A stretch of DNA of 64,000 nt, from contig JARCOQ010000002.1 of NCBI GenBank assembly GCA_029207755.1, positions 60,347,576 to 60,411,575 of the forward strand, in the 5' to 3' direction. The translations under genes were made by a program, and so were the position numbers. This document shows positions 13,802-25,353 of this stretch, piece by piece. Numbering within the stretch: the stretch's first letter is position 1; the number at the start of each line of letters is the position of its first letter. Origin of the DNA: Chamaea fasciata (Eukaryota; Chordata; Aves; Passeriformes; Sylviidae). Below the pieces are notes generated by a model. That model searched no databases and was not told the DNA's origin. It was given only the letters and a program-made list of their open reading frames with translations.

Positions 13802-16800
13802 ATACTTGAACACTTTTAAACTCGATTTACCTTAGTGAGAGATGAGGCTACTCACCTCCTGAAAGGACTGCAGCAGAGTCTGAGGGTGTGCCCCATGTAC
13901 ATACAGCTGAAGGGACTGAATTGTTTTCACTGTGTCTGAGCAAACTGAAAAACATCCTTGAGGAGCTTAATACATTATTTACCTTATGTTGAACTTTCAA
14001 GATTGAATGTTACTCCACAACATTTCTTTCCCTGCATGCTTCCTTCCTTTACTGCTTTTTCAGATATTTGCAGAGCTCCTTTTTAGGTGCCTAACTTTAT
14101 ATATGATCTTTCCAAATTCAAATTCAAAGAAAAGCCAGTTAAAGACAAGAATCTTTGTGTTTTCAATTCAGCTTAACTTACCTTGGTAAACAGAAATAAA
14201 TAAAAGAGAGCACCAGTAAAACTGTGTGGCCTTCGCTTTTCTCTTATGACTTAAAACAAAAAAATAAAAGACACTTTCAAAATGAGTAAATGAATTCTAG
14301 ACCTTCTACAGAGATATGCAGGAGAGACATTTGAGGAAACATCTGCAGAATGTACATTGTATTACCACAGTGTTATTATATCAGAACCCTCTTGTCCTAC
14401 TGTAATGATGCTTATTCTATTCATAAAGAGGAAGGTTATCCTATCATTATGTACTTTAGCAAAGTGAGGACAGAAGCACATCTGCTATTTGTGTACTGTT
14501 GAAAAAAAAAATGTTCTCATTACTTTAATAGGATTCACAGGAAAATTATGTCACAGTATCAGCTTCCATATTGGCAGAGAAGATGCAAAAGGTTGTAATA
14601 AGATGGTTTAGTCCTGAGTTAGCAAAAACTAATGCACCCAATATAATAACACTACAGAAAAGCACCATGAAAAGAGAATGCTGTTATCATAATAAAACAC
14701 ACTAAAAATATTCTACTCAAAGCCATGATTTCTCTATACAATTGTGACCTGCTGACAATACAAATCAGTTTTTAATGTTATGTTTGTAGATTGTGTCAGG
14801 AGGTCCTAAAGCTCTGCAACAAGCTCTCATCCTTAAAGGTTAAGAAAAAGCATGAGTGATTGCTGAAAGGGGCTGCTTAACGCTGCTGATGATACACAGT
14901 GAATCCAGTAGATACAGAAAAGTTCTTTTTATTGTTTCTGACCACTTGTTTTTGTTTCCCACGTGCAGTCTTAGAAAGGAACCCTTTCATTTTGACTGCA
15001 TTTATTTATGCTTGCTCTCTTCTGTTCTTTTCTATTTTCATTTGTCCTGAACACATCCTGAGAAGCAGTTCTGCTTTGTACCCTGTCAGCCAGACCCTTT
15101 ATAAATACATTCCTCAGAAAATAGAGTCTTAAGCAGAGAATGACCAACACTTATCCCATAAATGTCTTGAGGCTGTAATTTTAATAAGATTACAGCACAA
15201 ATAAAGGTAATAGGATTGAAATAATTCTGAACTTTGAGGCGACTATTACATCTGAAAAATATCTAAGGTAACAGTTTCAATTTTGTGGGTGTGTGAATAT
15301 CAGAATCTGCACATCAAGGAGGAAAAAGCATAGAACTGTGTGGTGGTTTGTTTTTTGTTTTTTTTTTCCCCCCCCGATTTTTTTCTTCAGAAGGATGTTG
15401 ACCCTTCAACTGTCACTGTTTTCTTAAAGAAAAATTTTGAAAGTGTTTCAAGGCCAAGTATCTCAATTTAAATGGAATCCTCCTCTAGTAGACAAGCATG
15501 ATTGTGTCTCTTCAGCCTTGGAAAATTTTGACATTTGAGTGTTTGTATTAAAAACAATAGCTTAGTTTCCAAAAGGCTAAAGAGTGTCCTTACCAAGAGA
15601 TGTCTTTAGCATAAGCTCCAAATACACAACTGAAAACACTTGAAAAATGACAAAATTTTCTTACTTCCTCAGCAGTAAGTCCTATGCCATCATATAAATC
15701 AAAGGTACACCTTCTTTTACTGTGTCCTGTAGGAGTGACTTGCATGCAATACTACATGGAATGAATTTAGGTTTCAGAGCTTATTGCCAGTTATGATAGT
15801 GGTTACATTTTAGGCTTGTGGGTCTTTTTTTTGGCTCTAAGTATCAGATGTCTCAGATCTAGGTTTTACGTTCCCATTATAGTCTGTCAAGCTCTGCTCA
15901 GTGGAGTTGAAAGGTTGATACACTTGTGTCATCACCGTATGTGGGATATGCATACCTATCCATCATTTTCCCACGTCATCTTAGCTGCTTTGCTCTCCTG
16001 GCACCTAGCTCCTACTCTGAAAAGGCACAAGACCTCCTGACAGGACTGTGCAGAATCTTGAGATGTTTGAGGGCAGTCTAGATAGCACTTGATACTAATT
16101 TTCAGATACTAAACCTTGCCTGAATTCCCACTTAAGAGTAAACTGAAGCACTCTCTAGTTCTATTGCCTGTGCTTCTGAAACTTACAGATTATAGCGGAA
16201 GCTCAGACTCTGAGCTCAGTGGTCAGTACCTGTCTGTACCCATGCCAACACAGGTGTGTAAATATGGAGATGAATCAAATCAAAGACTCAATTCAACACA
16301 CATTTGCATTTACTGCACACCATCTAAAATAGCCAAAGCATCTGCAATGAGCTGGCATATATGATAGCCCATGGAGAGAAAGCCGGCACTTTTCCCAAGG
16401 AGCAGCTCGAGGCCGGGAGGGATACCTTAAGGCATCTCAGGTAGCATTAGATTCTGACACGCAGATAGAGAAATCAAGCTGTCACTCCTGTTATGCACAA
16501 AGAGATAACAGTTCTCATCTCACTGGCTTGCTCTGAGGATGAAGACTTAAGCCAAACTTTGAAGACTCAAAATAGAACAAAATAGTTAGTACACTACATT
16601 AAATTGATACTGCCAGATCTATCTATGTCTATCCCAGAGCTGCTGGGAATAGACAAACATCCAACTTGATGCTTAAAATTCAAGTCCTCTTGTTTTGAAC
16701 AGTTGAAATAATTCTTTACAATGTACTTCAGTTAAGTGTTTGCTACTTACAGGCAGTGTTAGCTAGCAATATGAAAATCTGCAACTTCAAAACAAGCCTG

Positions 16801-16983
16801 TATTTGTTTTTACAAGCACTGGAATAAATGACTGAATGCATTATAAATGATTCAATGTTTTTTTCATTCAGAACAATGTTTTCTTAGCACCTGTTCAAAG
16901 TACTCTCACCAGAAGAAAAAAAAAGGAAAAAAAAGAAAGAGTTGAAATTTGGCCTTTAAAATTCAATCTGTAATGAAACTAAA

Positions 16984-17278
16984 ATGCAAATACAGCAGAA
17001 ATCACTGAAACATTCAGATAGAACATACCAGAAAGATTATGCAAATCTGTGGTATAGGAATAAAAGTATCTTTCTCATCCATAATGTGAAAAACAGAGCT
17101 ATATATATTTGTTTGTGAGCTGAAATCCTTGAATCCCACCATCTCAGAATGCACATGACAGTTTTATCTTATCTGCTGGTTCAGTCTGATACAGAGTGAA
17201 AAGGAAATAGAAATGCTTCTTGCAAAAGAATTTTTGCATATTTTATCTCAGAAAACTGTAAATTATGATGATGCAAAT
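16984..17278. promoter_or_regulatory. Cluster of POU octamer motifs (candidate enhancer)
   Basis: Three perfect ATGCAAAT octamers on the plus strand (16984-16991, 17039-17046, 17271-17278) and a one-mismatch octamer (TTTTGCAT near 17232) fall within 300 bases, about 4.2-4.5 kb past the PCDH20 stop. A further perfect octamer on the other strand sits at 18541-18548. Octamers bind POU factors (Oct, Brn). An enhancer role is inference. Confidence 0.25.
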
Positions 17279-20200
17279 AACTTTCAAATAGTTTCCTCAA
17301 AGTATTTTTCACACTATTAAAATAATAACTAATTTCCTCAATTTTTATCTCACTGAGCAACTAGTACTCATATAAAAAACGATATGAACCTACTCAATAG
17401 GAAATGAAGGTGCCAAATATGTTTATCTCCACTTAAGTTTCACTAGACTCAAATTTATTTCAGTAATGGAGATAAACATGCTTAGCTCCTCAAACTGCAG
17501 CTCTGAAGAAGAGTGGTCTAAATCAAAATTTAGTTTCAGCTGGCTAATATTTAATAATTAATTGTTTTGCATTGTTTTTTCTCCCTGTGACACAGGTGAG
17601 AGGAATGTACAAAGAAAATAATGTCTGCTGAGAAGATGCTGAGAAGCACAATACAGGGAAGGTGGCAGTCAGCTTTCAACATGGCTCTGATAATGCATGT
17701 GAATCATGAAAAGAAACACTCTGCATATTAAGCTGATTTCTATGTGACAGAGGTGCTTTGTATCTCCACTTATGCCAAACTTCAAGGTAATTTTGTGATG
17801 CAGGCCACTGCTCCCAGAAAGTTCATTGCTTTGAGCCAGGACATGAAATACTAGTCATGGACTACCCATCATATTCATGTGTTTGAGTATTTTAAAGCAA
17901 TCTTCCCAAAGCAGCAGCTAGGAGCAGAAAACTTGCAACGAAACCCCAGCAAGTAATCAAAGGTTTGTCACTGGTGTCAGGGAGGCCAAGTTTTGCTGAT
18001 ACTGCACCTCTCCTTGGATGTCCTGCTAAGAGAGTGGCAGCTCTTAACGTTCTTCTCAGTGGACTGTGGCACAGTCGCACGTTTGAACCCTGATACTGAA
18101 AAATGAAAATAAACGACCATAACATTGTTTTCTGAGTTTTGACACAAGAAAAAGCAAATATCTCCAATTCCCTTTCCACACTTTTACATCTCATCCTGTA
18201 TTGATATTCAGCCAGGTGTTAGGTTATGTTTTGCATCAAAACAGTAACTTCAAAGAGTTCTTTTAAATAAAATAAAATGAAAGAGAAAGAGAAGACTGAT
18301 TTTCTCTGTCCACTGCCACTGGGCTCACTGCCCATTTCTTGTCTTTCATTTTTAATCTGTTAATTCTAATGAAAAAGTGTTTGCATAGCAAGTTCAGGAG
18401 ACTTTGGCAATACAAAACTTAGGACAATCACATTTTTTATAAAAATTAACAAAGGGCACCCATTCTAAGATTGATCAGTGGATACTGTAAATGAATGAGA
18501 CATTTATTTTTGTGCCAGCTCAACGACCAGTGTCAACAAGATTTGCATATATTTTGGCAAGCGCACTGCACAAGGTGGTAATAAAATAGGCCTTTTATAT
18601 CTGAGTCTAATTTACTTCAGTTATACTCATTAAAAATGTGTTTTCATGTGAAAGGAATTTCAGTAAGGGATACTTTGGAAACAGAAACATCACAGAAATA
18701 TTTGCTATACAGACAGCGCCAAGAATTTTACAGCTGAGAAAGAGCATTTTTTTAGGAAGAAATTTCCAGATTCTATGAACATAAGACTCCTGTTTAGTTG
18801 TTTTTAAATCATTGTTATGCTCAATGTTGCACATTTAACTATTATGCTTAGTGTTAACAGCTGCATGTTTTTTAAGTAACACAAAATATGGAGTAAAAAT
18901 CCCAGCTCACTGTGTATTTTCAGTGACATTACCCACAGAAAGGCTACTCGGTGAAGGCAAAAAAGGTGCTCTATGAGGACTTATTCAGTATAAATTCCTT
19001 TGCACAAGTAAGTGTTGGTAGGGCTGATGGTGTGCTTTTAAACCCATTTTCTTTAAATGTGTAGAAAATCATGACTGAAATGCTTCACGAGCAGTATTTT
19101 GGCTTTAACAGGCTCATAACATTGCATTTTATTGCGCATTAGGAACATGCTTCATCTAAACAAACAAACAAAAAGGCAACAAGAACAGCATGTTTAACCA
19201 AAGCTTAAACAAACAGGGTCAAGACTCTGTCGAGCCTGAATGAAAGTATCTGCCCAGTGTTATATGAGCACACACTGCAGCATCAGGATTATTTTTTTTA
19301 TTGCATTTCTCAAGTCTTGGGATTGTTCCTGTTTAAATTGTCTTAAGAACACAGTGGACTGCTAATTGAAATAAGAGTAGAGCAATGAAAAGAATCCTGC
19401 CTTTCAGTTATCTTGCCTCCTTACTGAAGAGAAAAATGCAGAGCATCTAGCTTCATCACCACAGCACTATACAGTATGTGTAATACTGAAGCTGTTTCCG
19501 AAGATATTATGCAATTTTTCTTCAGAGATAAGAAATAATGCCTTTTTGTGGCAAATGCATTTCAGGGATGCATACTATTTTTATACTTTGATAAGATGAA
19601 AATAAAGAAAAAAAAGTGATTGACCACAAAGCTCTGGCAGGCTGAATTAAATTACATGAAACACAGGTACCAAATCATGCCCAAACAGAAAATATTCTAA
19701 CCTGAAAATAAACTCTTTTTCCTATAGCCAGGATACAAAATTATGGGTATTATGCTAATACTGTTACTTTGACTAAGTACAACCAGTATTTATTAGAAGC
19801 CCTAACATTTCAGCAGGTTCAAGGAAAAGTAATGTGCCAGTCACAGAGAGAAAAGACTGCCTCAAATTGCATTCCCTACTTTAAAAACAGGTGTGAGCTG
19901 CCTCATCACTTAGATCAGCCAACAAACAGTTGTCTTTGCTAGTAATTTCAAGAAGCACAGCACAAACTGTCATTAATGATTTTGAAATGTACTAATTTGT
20001 GAAAGTATTATGACATGTCAGACAAGATGGCCAGAAACTAAGAACTTGTGAAAAATGTATTTCTTATAACTAAAATAATATTTAGCTTTATAATTAAATT
20101 CTAGGAGAGAGAGAATAAGTTATTATGAAAATATATACCTTTAATTTGCAGACATATAAACACTTTTGGTACATTACAGACATATGATGCAAGAAATCAA

Positions 20201-21001
20201 AATAATAATTTTTAAGCATAACACTAATTTATCTTGTTCACACAGAGAAATTTGATGTAATCATCATACAAAATATAGTTTTCAGCTCTTAAAATGAAGT
20301 GAAAGTAATACATCACTGATAAAATTGCTGCTTTGTTGCAGAGGATACAGCAAAGAATAAATTATCAAGAAAAATATGCCACCAGTCTTACAAGTTAGAT
20401 TTTGGACCTAATCCAAAATCAAAGCCAATGAAAAGGAGCCAGGAATGGTTGCCAAAAGTCAGAAACAAGATCTTTCACATGAAATACCAATCCCGAAAGG
20501 AGCAACAGTCAGAATAAAAAAAGTCCTACAATTCCTTAGAATGTGATGTCATTTTTGTTTTCATCTGACAGTCTAGATTCAGAAGTAACACATAAAAATC
20601 TACTGCACAACCAAACTGATGGAGTACTACTAACAGATTGCTTAAAGTACAAAAAATACCACCACTTTTGTGACAACTAAGGATTTAGCCATTCCCTTGC
20701 TTCCTTGCATCTGGCATGTTCATGAGGATGAGAATGGGGCTGTGTCATTATTTGCTTTAGGAAACATTAAATATAATTTTTCCATAAAAATGACCAGCAG
20801 ATTGCTGAAGCAAATGATAATGAGAGTGGAATCTGGAGAAAAATGAGTATGTGACAACAGTTCAGATTCTCATAACAATATCTTGCATTCTTTCTTAACA
20901 GGAATTGCACTTCTTGTTAATGCCTCTTCTATCCTACTGTATAAGCTTTACTTGTGAGGTAATAAACATTCTGGTTTTCATTACTAGTGCATTTTAACAT
21001 A
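17279..21001. other. 3' flank of PCDH20, unique sequence
   Basis: About 3.7 kb without any recognisable repeat, next to a developmental adhesion gene. It could hold a longer 3' UTR or conserved regulatory elements, but nothing in the text proves it. No coding exon seen. Confidence 0.5.
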
Positions 21002-21007
21002 TTTATT
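21002..21007 (-). terminator. Candidate poly(A) signal of PCDH20
   Basis: AATAAA on the minus strand about 500 bases past the PCDH20 stop codon; it is the first perfect hexamer I find downstream. This would give a short 3' UTR of roughly 0.5 kb. Further hexamers lie beyond, so a longer 3' UTR is possible. Confidence 0.35.
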
Positions 21008-21161
21008 CTTTTTATAATACATACATCGAGATTTTTTTTTTTGTGGTGGTTAAATGTCTGTATGCCAATAGGTATTTTATATTAAAATCAATATATTTAA
21101 AATATATTCTGTTTATCTCATGGACAGTACCTCGAACAGTTCCCTGCTCAGGAGCATCTGA

Positions 21162-21174
21162 TGCCCCCTCGTGG
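21162..21174 (-). promoter_or_regulatory. CTCF-like core motif
   Basis: Read on the minus strand the sequence is CCACGAGGGGGCA. It fits the published CTCF core (CCASNAGRKGGCR) at every position and lies about 330 bases past the PCDH20 stop, likely in the 3' UTR. It is a GC-rich island in AT-rich surroundings. Binding is inferred from the motif only. Confidence 0.5.
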
Positions 21175-21501
21175 TTAAAAAAGACTTTTAAAATGTGAGT
21201 TTAAAAGAATCATCTTACCTTCACCCTTTTTTTGTTCACTGATCTTATTGATTTATGAAAGCTGGAAATGATGTCCATGGTTTTATAGTCAGGGTGCTAG
21301 CTGTTAGTTACTAACATTTCATAAAAAAAGCTGTACACTGAAATTGAATTTAAAAAACTGTAAACAGATATTTACAATTATAATATTATTAAGTTATAAA
21401 TTACCAGTCCTTCATTGCAACCTCTGTCAATACAACCTACAGCTAGGTGTTTTAGTGTCAACTGGGATTTTTCAGATGTTCGACTTATACACAAAGAAAC
21501 A

Positions 21502-24198
21502 TCAAATGTTAGAAATCTCCATTGGTTTCTTCTCCAACATGTGCAGGTTAATTCTTCCATTTAATGGGATTTGTACTTCCAAGTTTTCATCTGCTCTGTG
21601 ATGCTTTTTCCCTTTTCTTAGACAAATGTAAATTCCCATCCCTGTTACTAAAGCAATTGAACCCAAGCTTATTATTGAAAGAGCTACCAAGGTAGGCATG
21701 CAGGATGCTGACTCCATTTTTTTATGTGTAGGCTCTATGGATATTTGTGGCTGCTTTTCTTCTACACTGATATCAGGCTCCTTCCTTAACAAACTTTCGA
21801 TGTAGCTCTCATTGCTGACGGTATCATTGACAAAAAGGTTCACCATGACAGTGGAATGGAGAGGTTCTGGGTAGCCGTGGTCACTAACTTTTACAAGCAG
21901 CCGATAGAGGCCATAGTCATTTTGCATCAGTGACTCTTCCAAGGTGATATTACCAGTTTTGGGGTCAATCCTGAATGACTCAGGTCGAGGGCCTCTTCTT
22001 CCTATGATACTGTAAGCTATGACTGCATTCATGCCGGTGTCGTTATCGACAGCATAGACCTCAGTGATGGGAGAGCCAGGAAGGGTAGAAGGAAGGACTA
22101 ACAAGTAAGACATATTAGACTGAGGAAACAAGACCAAAGGAGGGTTGTCATTTATGTCTAGAAGAAGGATAGTTATTTTTGCTGTAGAAGACAGGGCAGG
22201 ATCACCGCCATCAACTGCTTCAATCCACAGAACGTAGGAGCTTTGCTGCTCCCTGTCCAGGGAGACTTTAGCTCTCAAAACTCCTTTTCCAGTATCTATG
22301 ACAAAAATATCACTTCCATTCAGAACTGAAAGGGCAACCCATCCATTTTGCCCTGCATCAGCATCTGTGACACTTATAACTCCAATTTCACCAAAACCTG
22401 GAAAGTTTTCTGGCACAAAAAAGCTGAAATCCTTATTGATAAATCTTGGACTGTTATCATTTTTATCCAATACAGTGATGGTGACAGTTGCTATTGATTC
22501 TCTTGGAGGGAATCCAGAATCTACTGCTTTGACAGTGTATCTGTATTTCTCTTTTTCTTCTCTGTCCAGTTGGGTGGAAACTGTAAGAACTCCTGTGGTT
22601 TTATCTAAAGCAAAATAGGAAGGGGCATCAGGACCTAAAAAATAGGACACTTGCCCTCTTTCTCCGCTGTCAGCATCAGTAGCATGCAGTTTGGTCAAAA
22701 AAGCATTGGGAACATTGTTCTCCTCAATGGACAATTCTATCAGTTGTTCAGAGAAAACTGGTGAATTGTCATTGTCATCCAGAATCTGTATTTTGACAAC
22801 TTTCTTGACATGAAATCCTTCGGAGTTCCATGCAACTACGGAGATTTCATACAATTGCTGTGTTTCAAAGTCCAAAGGCTTTGTGGTCTCCAACAGATAT
22901 TCATTATTGTATGGCTTGTACGGCGAAAGTTTGAAAGGCCCATCACCATCCAAATAGCAACTGACTTTGTATTTTTCATCGGGGTCTTTGATGGTAAAAA
23001 ATGCTACAGGTGTGTTGATAGGCTCGAGCTCCTTTAGGTAGACCACCCCTTCCACTTCGTTAGCTATGAAACGAGGAACAACTTCAGGTGGCCTCATCAT
23101 GACTTTGATGATGGTCACCAGCACTGTGATTACAGCAGGAATACAGCCAGGACCGTTGCCCAGTATGATCAGCCTGTGTAGCCTTGGAGTGTCCCCATCA
23201 ACTTTACTGGAGAGTGTGATGGCTCCTGTGCTTTCATTCAGATGGAACAAGTCTCTGGATGGCTGGGGGACCTTCTGGCTGTAGGAGTAGGTGATCTGGG
23301 CATTGGATCCAAGGTCCATGTCCACCGCATGGACAGTAGCCACGTGTGTCCCTAGGCTGGAATTCCCATAAAGGGTGACGTTGAGCTGCGAATCATTGAA
23401 CTGGGGGCAGTTGTCATTGATGTCGCTGATCCCAATAGTGAGGGTGGCACTGCCCATGAGTGGAGGAGTCCCCCCATCCTCAGCGACGATGACAGTGACA
23501 TACTCATCCTGTGTCTCCCTGTCCAACGCCCCCATAACAATCAGGTAGGGAGTCCTCTCCCCGTTCTCATTCTCCTCCACATCCAGGGTGAAGACACCGT
23601 AGTTATCTCGCAGGCGGTAGGTCTGGATGCCATTAGTGCCCATGTCAGGGTCAAGGGCGGGGTGCTCGATGGCCAGGCGGGTGTTCACAGGAGCATTCTC
23701 AGGCACCAAGAGGCGGATGTGGGGCACAGGGAAGCGGGGCGCATTGTCGTTGACATCACGAATAGCAATTTTAACCTTCACCAGGCGAAAGTACTCCTGT
23801 GGCAGGACCAGCACGTCCAGCAGCAGTAGGCATGACTCTGGTGAGAGGGAGGAAGCGGAGACAGCAGCTGATCCCCCAAAGATGGTGGCCCCACTGCTTT
23901 CCACACATAGAGCTTCCCTGTCTATCTCCACAGATGAGGTATGTAGTTCTCCAGAGCGGTTGTCCAGCTGCACATACTGTCCCCCCAAGCCATGGGAGGC
24001 CAGGGTGAAGGAGAGTGGGGGCTGCAGAGATGCAGGGCTCTGGCCACCAGCTGTTGGGAGCCGCAGGTCACGGGCCAGGCTGCCGATGAGCACCCCAGCA
24101 GGCAGCCCCTCGTTGAGGCTGTAGAAGAGCTCAGTGGCGCGGCTGTAACTGGCAAAGCAGTTGAAAGGCCCAGCAAAGAGGAGGAAGAGGAGCAAGTG
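21502..24198 (-). CDS. PCDH20: Protocadherin-20, coding exon 2 (residues 18-915)
   Basis: Non-clustered protocadherin, a single-pass plasma-membrane protein of calcium-dependent cell adhesion. With exon 1 the protein is 915 residues. Residues 18-32 complete a hydrophobic signal peptide; cleavage is likely near the NCFA/SYSR junction. Seven cadherin repeats follow (about 37-173, 174-285, 286-391, 392-499, 500-603, 604-705, 706-810). Calcium-linker motifs are DVNDNAP (165), DINDNCP (276), DDNDNSP (491), DKNDNSP (595) and DINDNPP (698), with DxD motifs such as DAD at 525 and 629. Repeat 3 lacks a normal DxNDN linker. N-glycosylation sequons include N97, N290, N338, N644, N712 and N767. The membrane span is about 851-877, followed by RKGKK and a tail of about 38 residues with no catenin-binding region that I recognise. 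The acceptor is a pyrimidine tract ending in CAG at 24201-24199, and the stop is TGA at 21504-21502. The open frame runs 35 codons further upstream, but that is intron read-through. Identity rests on near-continuous resemblance to mammalian PCDH20, ending in the same ISNI. Confidence 0.96.
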   Translation of the reverse strand, partial: HLLLFLLFAGPFNCFASYSRATELFYSLNEGLPAGVLIGSLARDLRLPTAGGQSPASLQPPLSFTLASHGLGGQYVQLDNRSGELHTSSVEIDREALCVESSGATIFGGSAAVSASSLSPESCLLLLDVLVLPQEYFRLVKVKIAIRDVNDNAPRFPVPHIRLLVPENAPVNTRLAIEHPALDPDMGTNGIQTYRLRDNYGVFTLDVEENENGERTPYLIVMGALDRETQDEYVTVIVAEDGGTPPLMGSATLTIGISDINDNCPQFNDSQLNVTLYGNSSLGTHVATVHAVDMDLGSNAQITYSYSQKVPQPSRDLFHLNESTGAITLSSKVDGDTPRLHRLIILGNGPGCIPAVITVLVTIIKVMMRPPEVVPRFIANEVEGVVYLKELEPINTPVAFFTIKDPDEKYKVSCYLDGDGPFKLSPYKPYNNEYLLETTKPLDFETQQLYEISVVAWNSEGFHVKKVVKIQILDDNDNSPVFSEQLIELSIEENNVPNAFLTKLHATDADSGERGQVSYFLGPDAPSYFALDKTTGVLTVSTQLDREEKEKYRYTVKAVDSGFPPRESIATVTITVLDKNDNSPRFINKDFSFFVPENFPGFGEIGVISVTDADAGQNGWVALSVLNGSDIFVIDTGKGVLRAKVSLDREQQSSYVLWIEAVDGGDPALSSTAKITILLLDINDNPPLVLFPQSNMSYLLVLPSTLPGSPITEVYAVDNDTGMNAVIAYSIIGRRGPRPESFRIDPKTGNITLEESLMQNDYGLYRLLVKVSDHGYPEPLHSTVMVNLFVNDTVSNESYIESLLRKEPDISVEEKQPQISIEPTHKKMESASCMPTLVALSIISLGSIALVTGMGIYICLRKGKKHHRADENLEVQIPLNGRINLHMLEKKPMEISNI

Positions 24199-25302
24199 CT
24201 GAGAAGAGAGAAGCACAGGGGTGTGAGGAAGGGCTGGCACCTCCCCCCACTCACTGCCTCGCCCCACTGCCACTTCGAGCAGCGAGTGCTGCATCTGCAA
24301 CATGAAGCCATTCTCCCTCTCCCCACCATCCTCCCACTACAGCAGCTACTTCCAGGGCATCACCATCTGTACCCTCCAGGCAACACCAGCTGCATCCCCC
24401 ACGGCAAATACGCACTGCCAGGATGTCCCGGGGGCACCCTGCCTCCCCCCGCTCCCCAGCAGACCTTGCGTCCCGACGTGCCATTTTCCCTCTTGCCCCC
24501 GCCCCAAGCTCGCCCCCATCTCACCAGCGGCACCTTTCCTTCCAACCACAAGCGCATCCCAACCCGGGGCATCCTCTTGCACATCCCCAAACATTTGCTC
24601 GCCCCCTTCTCCTTCCTCAGCAGCAATGCAAAACGCATCCCTGGCTGCCCCGACCACCCAGTCCCATCCTGAAAGCTGTTTTTCCCGCATATTCACGGGT
24701 CCCGCGGTGCAACGGGAGGCGGCCCTCTCCGCGCAGCCCGCGGGGCTCCCGGCGGAGCTGCCGCGCTCCGGGAGGGTCCCTGCCTCCCGCGACGGCGGAG
24801 CCGTCGGTTCTAGCCCCTCCGTCACGGGTGCCCGGCCACCCCCCGCCACCCCGCAAGGTCCCTCTCCTGCCGGCGGACAAGGCGAGCTGCGCGGAGGAGC
24901 CGCGGAGCGGAGGGGCTGCCCGGAGCAAGCTGCCCGCACTGGCGAGCGCGTCGCTCACTACACACGGATGGAAAGGAGCTCCCCGAAAGTAACTTCAGGC
25001 ATCGTCTCCACGAAGGAATTTTTTCCTCTTTTCCCTCTTCTTAATCACCCATTCGCTTTTCCGCGGCTCTTTGCCACAACCCGCGCCGGCAGCAGCAACA
25101 AATATAAACTTTTGGCGGCTGCCCTGATCTTTGGAGAGAAAAAGACCCAACAAACATATCCACGTTCACACGGTCTGGTTTGTTTGGTTGTTTTTTTGGT
25201 GCTTCTTTTGCCAATTTTTCGCCAATTTCGCTGCCGCGTGCGAAGTCGGGCTCGGGTGGCCGGACGCGGCGCGTCCCCCCCCACCCGCCGCCCGGCCCTC
25301 AC
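24199..25302 (-). other. PCDH20: PCDH20 intron 1
   Basis: The 1,104-bp intron has GT (GTGAGGG) at its 5' end and TTCTCTCTTCTCAG at its 3' end; a CTCAC about 25 nt before the acceptor could serve as branch point. Most of it lies inside the CpG island, so it is GC-rich and accidentally open in several frames on both strands. I see no convincing alternative exon in it. Confidence 0.8.
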
Positions 25303-25353
25303 CTGCAGGCTGCCGCGGGCGCTGGAGCTGCCGCGACCGCCCGGGGGCCCCAT
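25303..25353 (-). CDS. PCDH20: Protocadherin-20, coding exon 1 (residues 1-17)
   Basis: The 17-codon exon reads MGPPGGRGSSSARGSLQ from the ATG at 25353-25351 and ends CTGCAG before a GTGAGG donor at 25302. It joins exon 2 in phase 0, giving GSLQ followed by HLLLFLLF. As I recall it, the mammalian protein has the same spacing: a 17-residue start beginning MG, an SS pair in the middle, then HLFLFFLF. The start context is favourable (G at -3, G at +4). The same frame stays open upstream with possible ATGs at 25524 and 25446, which would add 57 or 31 basic, glycine-rich residues ahead of the signal peptide. I prefer the inner ATG because it puts the hydrophobic core about 20 residues from the start. 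Inferred from splice signals and homology, without transcript data. Confidence 0.82.

Larger units (their letters stand above)
10571..16983. other. Intergenic, mostly unique AT-rich DNA
   Basis: Holds the G-run tract (11916) and the palindrome (13776), plus small homopolymers (A at 13392, T then C at about 15355-15376). No coding signal or recognised transposon. Confidence 0.6.

Noticed and set aside
23627..24124. 165-codon plus-strand frame opposite PCDH20 exon 2
   Set aside because: Shadow of the PCDH20 coding strand, with Ser/Arg-rich content typical of reading the complement.
24199..24303. The 35 codons before residue 18 in the long PCDH20 frame, starting MLQMQHSLL
   Set aside because: It lies upstream of a good splice acceptor, and contains that acceptor's pyrimidine tract read as codons. 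It does not resemble the N-terminus of PCDH20 in other vertebrates.
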